Counted from the first letter of the stretch, positions 19,964 to 29,699 are shown. The stretch is DNA of 64,000 nt from Reichenbachiella agarivorans (GCF_025502585.1 NZ_CP106679.1:4410155-4474154); one strand, 5' to 3'. Numbers and translations are program-made. Notes: a model not told the origin generated them from the sequence alone.

Positions 19964-20729
19964 ATATCCATGATCGATGATCGATAGACCATCGATGAAA
20001 ACAAGTAGCTAGCTTTGTCAAATATAAGTCCATGCATCACAGTCGATGGATCATTGAAGAGGACAGATATTTGGATATACACACTTGTTTCAAGGTAGCC
20101 AAATCCATAACCCAATTTGTACTAATCCAAGGTGTAGAGCAGGTGACTTCAGAATTTACCCCCTTCTACTTCACGATGATCCTTTCAGTTCAAATTGGAC
20201 TGATGAGTATTGACAAAAACCACGCATATGAGTCGTATAGCGCCTTTTTAATCCCTTTTTCAAACACCTGTGTTTGATCGATGAATCACCTGTGTTTGGT
20301 CGTCCAAACACCTGTGTTCAGACGACCAAACACAGGTGTTCATTTGAAGCAAGACGTGACATGCTTTGTTTCATCTACTTTTCGACCTTAAACCTGAGCC
20401 TTTTTCCCTCAGAAACACCTACTCATTCACCTCGCTATATTTGTACTATTCAAATAATTTGATTCTCATTACACGGGAGAGTAGGCTCATAATGTAATAG
20501 GAGACCTAACTATTCAGACAGACCGGAATCCAGCCAACAATAACTTTAATCATATAGATCCATCCTACCGTCGGCATGACAAGACCTTAACTAAACGGCA
20601 TTGAACCATGGACTATCGACCATAGACTATCGTCTATTAAACCATTGACTGATATCAAAAGTGTCACTATGTTTGCGCCTTCGTTTTTTTTAAAAGAAGC
20701 AGTATCTATAGATCATAATTCATCAAAGC
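19964..20729. other. 766-bp non-coding gap
   Basis: Two short open frames here (20032-20277 and 20274-20462) lack ribosome-binding sites and family-like sequence and are not called. The gap holds the CACCTGTGTTTG repeat cluster (20261-20340) and low-complexity ACTATCGACCATAG-like repeats at 19968-19999 and 20611-20635. It must contain the fabF promoter in its last 100 bp; no clear elements were seen. Confidence 0.65.
20261..20340. repeat. cluster of CACCTGTGTTTG repeats forming an 18-bp hairpin
   Basis: CACCTGTGTTTGGTCGTC at 20287-20304 pairs exactly with 20321-20338, leaving a 16-nt loop that itself holds another CAAACACCTGTGTTC copy. A fourth copy, CAAACACCTGTGTTTG, lies at 20261-20276. 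So there are three direct copies and one inverted copy within 80 bp. Possible roles are a terminator, a protein-binding array or a REP-like element. Confidence 0.85.
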
Positions 20730-21980
20730 ATGTCAGAGAGAAGAGTAGTTGTAACAGGTATGGGAGCCATCACTCCTATCGGAAATGATGTCAAAACCTT
20801 TTGGGACAATGCCGTCAAAGGCGTAAGTGGCGCATGCCGAATCACCCATTTCAATCCCGAAAAATTCAAAACCCAATTCGCTTGTGAGGTCAAAGGCTTT
20901 GACCCTACGCTCCGACTCGACCGCAACGAAATCAAACGAACCGACCTCTACTCACAATATGGTATGGATGCGGCGGTTCAGGCCATCGAAGATTCTGGGT
21001 TTGATTTTCAATCCATGGATCCGTTTGACATAGGTGTGATATGGGGAACGGGTCAAGGTGGTCTAGAGACGCTGGAGAAAGAAGTTCAGAATTATACAGC
21101 CAATGGGTTCGAGCCTCGTTTCAATCCCTTCCTCATCCCCAAAATGCTCGGCAACATGGCTGGCGGAATGATTGCTCTCAAGTATGGTTTCATGGGCATC
21201 AATTTCTCTACCGTATCTGCCTGTGCGACCTCCAACACCTCGATCATGGACGCCATGAACTACATCAAACTTGGCAAGGCAAAGATCATCATCACAGGAG
21301 GATCAGAAGCTCCTATCACTGAAGCATCCATTGGGGGCTTCAGCGCTATGAAGGCACTCTCTACTCGCAACGACTCCCCCGAAACTGCATCAAGACCCTA
21401 CGATCCAGATCGTGATGGTTTCGTCATGGGTGAAGGTGGCGGCGCACTTGTACTCGAAGAATACGAACATGCCAAGGCCCGTGGTGCCCAGATCTATGCA
21501 GAGCTCGTCGGATCATCTATGACCAATGATGCCTACCACATGACTGCTACGCACCCAGAAGGACTAGGTGCCTACCAAGCCATGAAGCTGGCGCTGGACG
21601 AAGGAAAGATCAATCCTTCGGATGTAGACTACATCAACACCCACTCTACCTCTACTCCTGTAGGTGACATCAGCGAGCCACAGGCGATCCGTCGATTGAT
21701 GGATGGCAAAGACAACAGAGCCTCTATCAGTGGGACCAAGTCTATGACTGGACACTTGCTAGGGGCAGCAGGAGTGGTAGAAGCGATCCTCTCCATCCAA
21801 AGCATCCGTCACAATGTGATCCCTCCTACGATCAACACCGAATCAATCGATCCTGCTATCGGGGATGACCTGAATATCGTGATCAAAGAGGCCAAAGAAA
21901 AAGAAGTGAAGATTGCCATGAGTAACACCTTCGGATTTGGAGGACACAATGGTATCGCTGTATTCAAGGCCTTTAGCTAA
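20730..21980 (+). CDS. fabF: beta-ketoacyl-ACP synthase II
   Basis: A 416-aa condensing enzyme of fatty acid elongation. The N-terminus RRVVVTGMGAITPIGNDVKT is standard. The catalytic triad is visible: Cys in STVSACATSNTS (about residue 164), His in INTHSTSTPVGD and His in SMTGHLLGAAGVVEA. The C-terminus NTFGFGGHNG is typical of FabF. The enzyme extends malonyl-ACP-derived chains in the cytoplasm. It stands alone rather than next to acpP as in the main fab cluster of many bacteria, so it may be a second, specialised copy. A hairpin follows the stop codon. Confidence 0.94.
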   Translation: MSERRVVVTGMGAITPIGNDVKTFWDNAVKGVSGACRITHFNPEKFKTQFACEVKGFDPTLRLDRNEIKRTDLYSQYGMDAAVQAIEDSGFDFQSMDPFDIGVIWGTGQGGLETLEKEVQNYTANGFEPRFNPFLIPKMLGNMAGGMIALKYGFMGINFSTVSACATSNTSIMDAMNYIKLGKAKIIITGGSEAPITEASIGGFSAMKALSTRNDSPETASRPYDPDRDGFVMGEGGGALVLEEYEHAKARGAQIYAELVGSSMTNDAYHMTATHPEGLGAYQAMKLALDEGKINPSDVDYINTHSTSTPVGDISEPQAIRRLMDGKDNRASISGTKSMTGHLLGAAGVVEAILSIQSIRHNVIPPTINTESIDPAIGDDLNIVIKEAKEKEVKIAMSNTFGFGGHNGIAVFKAFS

Positions 21981-21982
21981 AA

Positions 21983-22043
21983 AAGTGCTTTCTATTTTGC
22001 ACTTGTAGCCCGTCGTACTCACCGAGAAGGAGCACAACGGGCT
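21983..22043 (+). terminator. two consecutive hairpins after fabF
   Basis: AAGTGC/GCACTT (21983-21988 with 21999-22004) is followed by AGCCCGT/ACGGGCT (22007-22013 with 22037-22043) and ATTTC. The second, GC-rich stem is the likely terminator. Confidence 0.6.
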
Positions 22044-22116
22044 ATTTCACTATATCTTTCCTTGCATTCGTTCGTAAAAGTATAGCAGTACATTTTTTTC
22101 ATTAAAAACAACCGCT

Positions 22117-22917
22117 ATGAAATCCACCATGCAAAACTTTGCAATAGCCGCAGCTATTGCTACAGCAACAATATCCTGTGACATGAGCAAAAAAGAAGCG
22201 ACCTCAACTCATGAACTCACAGAAAAAATCGAAGTAGAACAACCCATCACACTGACCCAAGCTCCTCCGTCCATTGAATTTCCAGACGCTTTGCTTTCCA
22301 AGAAAGATGTGAAAATCACCAAACAAGACACCAGTTACTTGGTAGATTATAGTTTCGATGTGCAAAACTTTGAACTCGGATCACAAACCACAGGTGCTGC
22401 CAACAGAGGTATTGCCAACTCGGACAAGGGACAGCATATTCACTTCATCGTCAACGACGGCCCCTATTCGGCACACTATGTGCCTGGTGCAGCTGACAGT
22501 CTCAAAGCTGGCAACTATGTAGTCTTGGCCTTTCTATCCAGATCCTATCACGAGAGTGTCAAGGACGAAAACGCCTATCATGTAGAAAATCTCAAGGTAG
22601 GTGATGTCGAAACGGAGGCTGTCGATCTGGATGCTCCCCATCTTTTTTACAGCAGACCCAAGGGCACCTACTCAGGTACTGACACCAAGAAGTTGATGCT
22701 GGATTTTTACCTGATCAACACCGAATTGTCACCTACTGGCAACAAAGTCAAAGCCACAATCAATGGCGCGGAATTTATGATAGACCAATGGGCTCCCTAC
22801 TACATAGAAGGACTCGACAAGGGTGAGGTAACTATATCTCTCGAACTAATAGATGCCACAGGTCAGAAAATAGAAGGACCTTTCAATAGCGTCACACGGA
22901 CTGTCACGCTAAAATAG
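22117..22917 (+). CDS. hypothetical lipoprotein, 266 aa
   Basis: The N-terminus has a weakly hydrophobic signal with the lipobox TISC at about residues 18-21 (ATISCDMSKKEA), so the protein is probably lipid-anchored. The mature protein is beta-rich with a conserved-looking GQHIHFIVNDGPYSAHYVPG segment and a later GNYVVLAFLSRSYHESVK; His-rich motifs of this type occur in copper-binding or cupredoxin-like folds, but that is only a suggestion. No family was assigned. It is a single gene between fabF and the convergent ThuA gene, ending at a bidirectional terminator. Confidence 0.8.
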   Translation: MKSTMQNFAIAAAIATATISCDMSKKEATSTHELTEKIEVEQPITLTQAPPSIEFPDALLSKKDVKITKQDTSYLVDYSFDVQNFELGSQTTGAANRGIANSDKGQHIHFIVNDGPYSAHYVPGAADSLKAGNYVVLAFLSRSYHESVKDENAYHVENLKVGDVETEAVDLDAPHLFYSRPKGTYSGTDTKKLMLDFYLINTELSPTGNKVKATINGAEFMIDQWAPYYIEGLDKGEVTISLELIDATGQKIEGPFNSVTRTVTLK

Positions 22918-22932
22918 GCCTAGCGATCAAAA

Positions 22933-22968
22933 AAAGTGCAGCCCAAAAAGTCTTTTGAGCTGCACTTT
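22933..22968. terminator. bidirectional terminator between convergent genes
   Basis: AAAGTGCAGC (22933-22942) pairs with GCTGCACTTT (22959-22968); an inner CAAAA/TTTTG pairing extends the stem. A and T runs flank both sides, and the hairpin lies between the ends of the lipoprotein and ThuA genes. Confidence 0.75.
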
Positions 22969-23032
22969 CCAATTACACTTCTATCCTATTGCCATTCTTC
23001 TCGCATGAGCCATCCCACATAGCGATCAGCGA

Positions 23033-23836
23033 TCAACGTTTGACATTTTTCTTTTTGCCAGCAGGTTCCTCTACTGCCATGATGCCTTTGCCAGTAGCAG
23101 CGTAGAATACTCCGCCATAAATATGCTCTAAGAACAATGGGTCAGAATAAGTTTTGGGCAAGTGCCCCAAGGCTGTATAAAATGCACGACCACCATCAAA
23201 CTCGTGGTACCAAGAGATCGGATGAAAATCTGGCATTCCCTCAGATTTGTTATCTTTCCATTCCACCTTAGCGTTATAGGTAGACTCATCCACAGACACG
23301 AGGTATTTGAGACCCTCTACCTTCTCTTCACCAAACTCGTACCACTCATCTGTCCACCATCGTACATCTGGCATCAGTTGCATCCCAGGAAAGTTACGAT
23401 CCTCTACTTTGATTAGTGCCGTCTGATTGGCTGGATGAATTTTAAACATTCTTCCGACCAATTGCGTGTACCACGACCACTCATACTCGGTATCGGATGC
23501 AGAATGAATCCCCACATAGCCCTTACCTGATTGGATGAATTTCTCAAAGGCTGCTTGCTGTTCGTCATTGAGTACATCTCCAGTAGTATTGAGAAAAATA
23601 ACCACATCGTACTTGGCCAATGCCTTTTCGTTGAACACCATGCGTTCGTTTTCTGTCCAATACAGACTAAAATCATGTCGATCCGCTAGCCAGCGCATCG
23701 CGGTGACACCTTCATGAATGGACTCATGGTGCCAACCTACTGTTTTGGTAAAAAGCAACGCCTTGAACTGCTGTGCAGTACTCGCAAAAGCCATCAAACA
23801 ACTGAGTGCCGACAGGAACAATGTTTTTCTAATCAT
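23033..23836 (-). CDS. ThuA domain-containing secreted protein
   Basis: A 267-aa protein with a signal peptide (MIRKTLFLSALSCLMAFAST, then AQ). The rest is one ThuA (trehalose-utilisation-like, glutamine amidotransferase fold) domain: ALLFTKTVGWHHESIHEG, YDVVIFLNTTGDVLNDEQQ, GYVGIHSASDTEYEWSWYTQ and a final FYTALGHLPKTYSDPLFLEH. In Bacteroidetes such proteins occur beside glycoside or sugar dehydrogenase genes, but the biochemical role is not settled. The C-terminus is basic (AGKKKNVKR). It has no sugar-utilisation neighbours here, which is unusual. Confidence 0.9.
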   Translation of the reverse strand: MIRKTLFLSALSCLMAFASTAQQFKALLFTKTVGWHHESIHEGVTAMRWLADRHDFSLYWTENERMVFNEKALAKYDVVIFLNTTGDVLNDEQQAAFEKFIQSGKGYVGIHSASDTEYEWSWYTQLVGRMFKIHPANQTALIKVEDRNFPGMQLMPDVRWWTDEWYEFGEEKVEGLKYLVSVDESTYNAKVEWKDNKSEGMPDFHPISWYHEFDGGRAFYTALGHLPKTYSDPLFLEHIYGGVFYAATGKGIMAVEEPAGKKKNVKR

Positions 23837-24048
23837 AATTATGGTCTTTCAATTTGAATGCTATTCGACCCTAATGTCGAATTTTATAAAGGCAAAATAA
23901 ATAAAAATATCAAGCCTGCTTCACCCAAACTTCTTTAATAATGATGTGTGGTCGATATCAATCAACTAGGTCACAATTCTATTGCGACTCTATCTTTTGG
24001 TATTTATGAGCAACATAATTGCGTCCGATCGATACCAATAGAGGCTTA

Positions 24049-24339
24049 TTATCTAAGGGGATCCGAAGGTAATTGATCATCTGCTATATTAGGTTTAAAT
24101 CCACTTCTTGATCTAACATAAATCTTAGAATTCCCAGTTTCAGTATCCCAAACTATTACTCTTAATGCATCACTATGTACTGCACACATCATGTATTTCC
24201 CTATTTTATTTGTTTGTTGTTGTTCAAACAATTCAGGAGTCGGTTCAGCATTTAAAGAGATAACTGAAAATACAAAAAGACTGGCAGCAACTATTACCAT
24301 TGATATACCAGTACATACATTTAAAAATTGATTCTTCAT
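24049..24339 (-). CDS. small exported hypothetical protein, 96 aa
   Basis: The first 31 residues form one hydrophobic segment (NVCTGISMVIVAASLFVFSV) that acts as a signal or anchor. The remainder contains a Lys-rich helix and KYMMCAVHSDALRVIVWDTE, then TGNSKIYVRSRSGFK, a short beta hairpin pattern resembling small exported Bacteroidetes proteins of unknown function. The gene is AT-rich relative to its neighbours and stands alone, with its own ATG at 24339. Size and isolation keep confidence moderate. Confidence 0.6.
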   Translation of the reverse strand: MKNQFLNVCTGISMVIVAASLFVFSVISLNAEPTPELFEQQQTNKIGKYMMCAVHSDALRVIVWDTETGNSKIYVRSRSGFKPNIADDQLPSDPLR

Positions 24340-24488
24340 GGTTTTTATATTTAGGGTTTAAAGCATGGATTCATAAACAGACATCAGTTTGAAGTTATTA
24401 AAACTCAGCTAAACAAACCATGTCGGAGACCTGACCGTCTGGCAGACACTCCTGATCATCCAAAGTTTCAAGTAAAAAAAAATTGACC

Positions 24489-25541
24489 TCATGAAGAAGC
24501 TTCTGTCCTTTTCACGATTTTCACAATGCGGCTGTAGATGATCTCTGATAAATTCCAAGTGGTCCCACCTGCTGTATTTACAAACTGAACAACGACCGCA
24601 TCAATATCTTTGTGATACCTGGCAATACTTGAGTATCCTGGCAATAATCCTGTGTGCCCATATTCATAAATAGATGAATAAATAGCTTGTTCATTCTCAT
24701 TTAGCAAAGAGCCATCGTTCAGTGCCCGCAAGAAAATCCCCACATCCTCTGCTGTAGCTACCATAGAGCCGGCAGGGTTTACAAAATCATTAGACTTTAT
24801 ATCGTCATCATACCCTACATAATACCCACTCATAACATCTTCTAAATCCACTTCACTTAGCAAACTATACGTATTGTCCAGCTTTAGCGGGACCAAAATC
24901 TCCCTCTTGATATATTGGTGATGACTATACCTCAATGTTTTATCAAGGATTTCGCCTATCAACAAATAATTGGTATTTGAATAGCTATATTTTTTATCAG
25001 GTTCAAAATCAGCGGGCATATCCAGTACTAAATCGAGCGATTCTTTGTTGTTTTTGGAGTAGTCATTTTCCCAAAAACCAGGAGAGTCTGTGTAGTTGGG
25101 AATACCGCTCCGATGCTGCACCATCATTCTCAGGGTGATTCTATCCGCATTTGCTATCCTACCAGCAAGTTTGGGTAAGTAATCAGCGAGGGTTTTATCC
25201 AAATCCAAACGTCCGTCATGAACCAGTTTGGTCGTAGCAACAGCCACATATAGCTTGGTGATACTCGCTATCTTGAATAAGGCCTCTGGATAGGCTGGTA
25301 TTTTGTTTTTTCGGTCGTGCCATCCAGCGGCATAAAACTCCGGCGGTTTCCCTGCTTGATCCACGTAAACTATCATGCCGTCAAACCCATAATCAATGGC
25401 TTCATGGAGCTGCTCCTGAACTGTATCTGGCAGGGGCATGATCCAAGTCTTTACCAAAATCCACGGCACGAACCACAGGGAGCCAATGCTTGCAAGAATA
25501 AAAGTCATTTTGAGTATTTTCTTTGTCTGTTTCATGGTCAT
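24489..25541 (-). CDS. serine hydrolase of the beta-lactamase/penicillin-binding (class C) family
   Basis: A 350-aa protein with an N-terminal membrane anchor or signal (about residues 9-30). The three catalytic elements of the class C fold are visible: Ser-x-x-Lys in FKIASITKLYVAV (about residue 93), Tyr-Ser-Asn in KYSYSNTNYLLIGE, and HTG in YGHTGLLPGYSS in place of KTG. Such proteins are D-alanyl-D-alanine carboxypeptidases, esterases or peptidases in the periplasm. The gene is downstream of the acyltransferase and ankyrin genes on the same strand (86-bp gap), probably one operon divergent from the AraC-TPR regulator. Confidence 0.9.
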   Translation of the reverse strand: MTMKQTKKILKMTFILASIGSLWFVPWILVKTWIMPLPDTVQEQLHEAIDYGFDGMIVYVDQAGKPPEFYAAGWHDRKNKIPAYPEALFKIASITKLYVAVATTKLVHDGRLDLDKTLADYLPKLAGRIANADRITLRMMVQHRSGIPNYTDSPGFWENDYSKNNKESLDLVLDMPADFEPDKKYSYSNTNYLLIGEILDKTLRYSHHQYIKREILVPLKLDNTYSLLSEVDLEDVMSGYYVGYDDDIKSNDFVNPAGSMVATAEDVGIFLRALNDGSLLNENEQAIYSSIYEYGHTGLLPGYSSIARYHKDIDAVVVQFVNTAGGTTWNLSEIIYSRIVKIVKRTEASS

Positions 25542-25627
25542 GATGTTCTATTTTCTCAGCAGATGCTCTGACGCCAATGCTTTAAAGCTAAGTATTTCCA
25601 AACAGTGGATTTGAAGATATACAGTCA

Positions 25628-26671
25628 TCACTTCAACCCAAAAAGAGTTCTCACCCATTTCACCCTCCTCACCACATACTCATAAGTCACAAAGCATCCG
25701 ATAAAAGTAAACACAATGACCAGCATAAGCTTGAGCAATGGTGCAATCTCTAAAGGGAATATAAACCAAGAGGCCAAGTAAAGAAAAACCATATGAGTAA
25801 TGTAAATCGGATACGCTGCTTGACTTAAATAAGTCAAGGTACTGCTTGGTTTATTGAGGTATTTGTACCCAAAACCAAAGACTGTAAATATCCAGAGATT
25901 AGATTCTATAGCCTTCAAATAGTAGGGTGCATTGAATTGCCCTTCTGTGAGTCTGAAAATATACAATGTCGCAGCAATGGCGAATAACAACCATCTCCAT
26001 TTTGTGACATTGTCCCAAAAGGCTTGCCCACTGTACACGCATAAAAAGCCTGTTAGAAAAGCAACCATCCCCAGCCAGAAGCCATGGGTATTCATGGCGT
26101 AAAATTCAAAACTCTCAGGATTGACGAGCTCCGCCTCTGCAATAAAAGGAAGCATCAATATCAACAAACCAGCTGGATGCCCCAGCCATTTTTTCAGGAA
26201 TTGATGAAACTTGCCTTCGGGATGTCTTTTCAGATAAAAGAACAGTGGAAAGAACAGCAATACGTAAGCGTATATATTGCCCAAGAACCAAAGATGGCCT
26301 GGACTGGATACGTAATCCATGTTCTGATTGTAGTAGTTCTGCCACAAAAACACATGTAGCGGTACAATTGCTATCATCCCGAAAACGTAAGGGACCAAGA
26401 TGCGTTTAGATCGCTCAAGTAGTAATGATTTCCAGTCTCGTCTTTGAATGGCAAAATACACGCCCATACCAGAGACAAAGAATAGCAGCGGAATACGCCA
26501 TACATTGAGCATGGCCATGGGTGTCCAAATCCATGTCAGATTTTCGTCATTTTGGATGAATTGTATGAATACCCCCCAAGGCTGAAAGCCAATCGCTATG
26601 TGATAGATAAGTAACAAACCTATAGCGATGACTCTCAGCCAATCAATATCATATCTCCTGTTGTGCAACAT
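25628..26671 (-). CDS. acyltransferase-3 family membrane protein
   Basis: A 347-aa protein with about ten hydrophobic helices. The N-terminus RRYDIDWLRVIAIGLLLIYH is the standard acyltransferase-3 opening (with the conserved Arg and a His in helix 1), and WRIPLLFFVSGMGVYFAIQR is the second motif. Related proteins modify glucans, O-antigen or other glycans with acyl groups. The frame is open to 26701, which would overlap the ankyrin gene by 20 bp; the ATG at 26671 lies 10 bp after that gene's stop and is preferred. It belongs to the three-gene operon opposite the AraC-TPR regulator. Confidence 0.88.
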   Translation of the reverse strand: MLHNRRYDIDWLRVIAIGLLLIYHIAIGFQPWGVFIQFIQNDENLTWIWTPMAMLNVWRIPLLFFVSGMGVYFAIQRRDWKSLLLERSKRILVPYVFGMIAIVPLHVFLWQNYYNQNMDYVSSPGHLWFLGNIYAYVLLFFPLFFYLKRHPEGKFHQFLKKWLGHPAGLLILMLPFIAEAELVNPESFEFYAMNTHGFWLGMVAFLTGFLCVYSGQAFWDNVTKWRWLLFAIAATLYIFRLTEGQFNAPYYLKAIESNLWIFTVFGFGYKYLNKPSSTLTYLSQAAYPIYITHMVFLYLASWFIFPLEIAPLLKLMLVIVFTFIGCFVTYEYVVRRVKWVRTLFGLK

Positions 26672-26681
26672 GGTCAATTGA

Positions 26682-27278
26682 TTATTTGCTGTATGACGCA
26701 ATCAACTCAGCGATCACAGGGCGAGCCTCTTCCAATTTCTGATAGTCCAGTTTTAATCCGAAAGGCCCAAGGTCTTTGCTCAATTGATCATAGATCGGTT
26801 TCATGTCTGCAAAAGGAGCGGAAACTGACTCTAGGGCCGTAGCGTTGTAACTGTTTCTAACAGTCACATCCGCTTTATTTTTGAGCAGTGCTTTCACTAT
26901 ATCCGTGCGCCCGAAGAAAGCTGCAGTATGTAAAGGAGTCGATCCATCCGCACTCCTTTCATTCAAATTGGCGCCTCCTTCGATGAGCAATACAGCTACC
27001 TCCGTTTTACCAAATGTCGCGGCAATGTGCAAGGGTGTAGAACCATATGCGTCCTTTTGATTGAGGTCTGTCTTGGCTGCCATGTGTCCTTTGATCGCTT
27101 CGACATTGCCTAAAAATGCAGCCTCTTGGATAGTGGTGCTTGGCGCTTCTATTTTAGTTTCCTTCGTAGATTCTTCTTGTGACTGATTCGCCTGATGACA
27201 AGAAGCTGTTCCTAATAGGATGGTAGCCAGACTTAAGACAAAGCATTTTTGCACTGTTTTCAATTGTAAAGATTTCAT
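26682..27278 (-). CDS. ankyrin-repeat lipoprotein
   Basis: A 198-aa protein with an export signal ending in a Cys (ILLGTASCHQANQ), consistent with lipidation. A charged linker (about 30-50) precedes three ankyrin repeats: IQEAAFLGNVEAIKGHMAA, DAYGSTPLHIAATFGKTEVA and SADGSTPLHTAAFFGRTDIV, plus a degenerate fourth. Ankyrin repeats bind proteins, so it may be an adaptor for the operon partners. It is the first gene of the operon, 204 bp from the divergent AraC-TPR regulator start. Confidence 0.9.
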   Translation of the reverse strand: MKSLQLKTVQKCFVLSLATILLGTASCHQANQSQEESTKETKIEAPSTTIQEAAFLGNVEAIKGHMAAKTDLNQKDAYGSTPLHIAATFGKTEVAVLLIEGGANLNERSADGSTPLHTAAFFGRTDIVKALLKNKADVTVRNSYNATALESVSAPFADMKPIYDQLSKDLGPFGLKLDYQKLEEARPVIAELIASYSK

Positions 27279-27482
27279 CGTTTGTGTGTTTAGTATTTAC
27301 TATTTGTTTTGATAATACAAAGCTCACTAGAAGGTGACTGCACTACTAAACAACCATGCTGCAAGTGATATGAGCTATGCACTATCTGTAGAAACTATGA
27401 CGATGGACTATAAACTATGACGCAAAAGGCTGAAATGGGCTTGTTGTGAGTGATATTTTAATTGACGAATATTGCATACCTA

Positions 27483-29582
27483 ATGAATCCTATGTCAAAT
27501 TTTCAAAGTCCCATGAGCGCCTTTCTTCAAAAAGTTGTGGCTGTAATAGAAGGTAATCTAGCAGATGAAAATTTTGGCGTAAGCGAACTATCTGAGCAAA
27601 TCAATATGAGCAGATCCAATCTACTCAGGAAGGTGAAACAGGAAACAGGAGAATCTGTCAGCATATTGATTAGAAACGTAAGGCTGCACAACGCCAAGCA
27701 TCTGCTGAAGGATGACGCCCTGACGATATCTGAAATCGCCTATCAAGTGGGATTTAGTAGTACCTCCTATTTCACGAAATGCTTCAGAGAACTGTATGGC
27801 TACACACCAGGTGAGGAAGGCAACAGAGCAAAACAAGAAGAAACACAAGAAGTTGTTGAAAACAGCAGATCACCTCAACATAAGAAGAGCAAAATTACAG
27901 CGCTGGTTATAGCAGTGGCGGCCCTAGTGGCTGCAATCTTGTGGCTGCTACCCAATGATGAGCAGGAGATTGCAGCTAAACCAATTAAATCCATTGCAGT
28001 CCTTCCCTTCAAGAATGACAGTGCCGACACCACCAACATTTACTTCATGAATGGCCTGATGGAGGCCATACTGGACAACTTCCAAAAGATTGAGGCGATC
28101 AAGGTCACCAGCAGAACCACTGTAGAGAAATATCGCAATGTGGATATCACAATCCCTGAACTATCCAAGGAACTCAATGTGAGCTATTTCATAGAGGGCA
28201 GCGGTCAGAAGATTGGCGATGAAATTCTTTTGACGATACAGTTGATTGAGGCACCCAGCGACAAACACCTGTGGTCAAAAAGATATAAGCGCCAGCTGAA
28301 AGATGTATTTGACCTGCAAAGTGAGGTAGCCAAAAGCATCGCGAGTGAGATCAATGCCATCATTACTCCGGAGGAACAAAAGCGCATTGAAAAGATCCCA
28401 ACCCACAATCTGGTGGCTTATGACTATTATTTGAAAGGATTGGCTCTGCTGAATGATAAGACGGGTACGGGTTTGGCAGAGGGTGTGGAACAATTTAAGA
28501 AGGCGATACAGGAAGATGGACAATTTGCCAATGCCTACGCCTATGTGGCCATCTCCTACTACTACCTCGATATTTTTATGGCTGAGCCTAAGTACACAGA
28601 GGAACTAAAGAACTATGCAGACAAAGCCATGATGATAGATGCCGAAGCAGGAGAAAGTCTCATTGCCAGGTCCTTGTATTATATGCAGATCCGTGATTTC
28701 ACCAAAGCGGTAGAGTCGTTTGAGGAAGTATTAGAATACTATCCAAATACTGCGTGGATTCACAATTTCCTATCCAACATCTATGGCGTGATACTGCCCG
28801 ATACCGAAAAATACCTGACACACGCCCTGCAAGGTATTCCGGCAGCAGTAGAGGGTACAGACTCTGTCACTGCCAGCTTTACATATTTGCATCTGAGCAA
28901 TGCACTGGCACAGACAGGTTTTATCAGAGAATCTGAGACCTATGTTCAAAAGTCATTGGCTTACAATCCTGACAATGTGTATTCGCAGTGCCTGTATGTA
29001 TATATCAAGCAGGCTCAAAATTTTGATTTGAAACGTGCAGAGTTATCGTTGAAGGAAATTTTGAAACAGGACACGACCAGTATATTCGTCATAGAAGAGA
29101 TAGCCAAGGTGTGCTATACTTCGGGAGCGTATGAGGAAGCATGGGTGTATTACGACAAGATGCTAAACATTAAGAGAGCCCTGCACCTTGACATATTTCA
29201 AAATGAGGATGCTAGTATAGGCTTTGTGTTGGAGCAGCTTGGGAGAAAGGAAGAAGCGAAGAAATTTTATGAAAGTTTCCTTGCCTATACAGAGAAGGAC
29301 CAGTCACTCTACAAAGACATTTTGTATTCCAACTACTATGCGGTTACTGGCAACATAGATCAGGCCATCAAGCACCTCAAGGCTTTTTCTGAACAGGACA
29401 ACTATCAATACTGGATAGTGCTGTTCATGGACAAAGACCCTATTACTCTACTCATGAAAGGTCATCCCGATTATGAAAGCACCATTCAGAAAATCAATGA
29501 CAAATTCTGGGCAAATAACAAGAAGATCAGAAAGATGCTCGAAGAGGAAAATATTATCCAGCCAATGAAGAGGGATTTGTAA
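27483..29582 (+). CDS. membrane-anchored AraC-type regulator with TolB-N/TPR sensory part
   Basis: A 699-aa one-component regulator. Residues 10-100 form an AraC/XylS helix-turn-helix pair (ISEIAYQVGFSSTSYFTKCF then YGYTPGEE). A transmembrane helix follows at about 135-155 (ITALVIAVAALVAAILWLL). Next comes a TolB-N/FlgO-like domain (SIAVLPFKNDSADTTN, VSYFIEGSGQKIGDEILLTI) as found with TPR adenylate-cyclase-like proteins, then about ten TPR-like helix pairs. The frame starts at a TTG at 27462, but the ATG at 27483 is used here. The sensory half would be periplasmic. It is divergent from the ankyrin/acyltransferase/serine hydrolase operon, its likely target. Confidence 0.88.
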   Translation: MNPMSNFQSPMSAFLQKVVAVIEGNLADENFGVSELSEQINMSRSNLLRKVKQETGESVSILIRNVRLHNAKHLLKDDALTISEIAYQVGFSSTSYFTKCFRELYGYTPGEEGNRAKQEETQEVVENSRSPQHKKSKITALVIAVAALVAAILWLLPNDEQEIAAKPIKSIAVLPFKNDSADTTNIYFMNGLMEAILDNFQKIEAIKVTSRTTVEKYRNVDITIPELSKELNVSYFIEGSGQKIGDEILLTIQLIEAPSDKHLWSKRYKRQLKDVFDLQSEVAKSIASEINAIITPEEQKRIEKIPTHNLVAYDYYLKGLALLNDKTGTGLAEGVEQFKKAIQEDGQFANAYAYVAISYYYLDIFMAEPKYTEELKNYADKAMMIDAEAGESLIARSLYYMQIRDFTKAVESFEEVLEYYPNTAWIHNFLSNIYGVILPDTEKYLTHALQGIPAAVEGTDSVTASFTYLHLSNALAQTGFIRESETYVQKSLAYNPDNVYSQCLYVYIKQAQNFDLKRAELSLKEILKQDTTSIFVIEEIAKVCYTSGAYEEAWVYYDKMLNIKRALHLDIFQNEDASIGFVLEQLGRKEEAKKFYESFLAYTEKDQSLYKDILYSNYYAVTGNIDQAIKHLKAFSEQDNYQYWIVLFMDKDPITLLMKGHPDYESTIQKINDKFWANNKKIRKMLEEENIIQPMKRDL

Positions 29583-29699
29583 TGGTAGTTTCCATACAGA
29601 TAAGTTGCTAAAGATTCATTTTCATCTACTTACACTTTTGTGTTATCCATAAAATTAATAATTTAGGTATTATCAATTTTATCAACCAATAAACCAATC

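Noticed and set aside
20032..20462. Two short ORFs in the gap before fabF
   Set aside because: They overlap hairpin repeats, lack RBS and show no family pattern.
20611..20640. ACTATCGACCATAG-like low-complexity repeats (also 19968-19999 and 27370-27420)
   Set aside because: Short, imperfect and spread over unrelated intergenic regions; likely simple repeats without a defined role.
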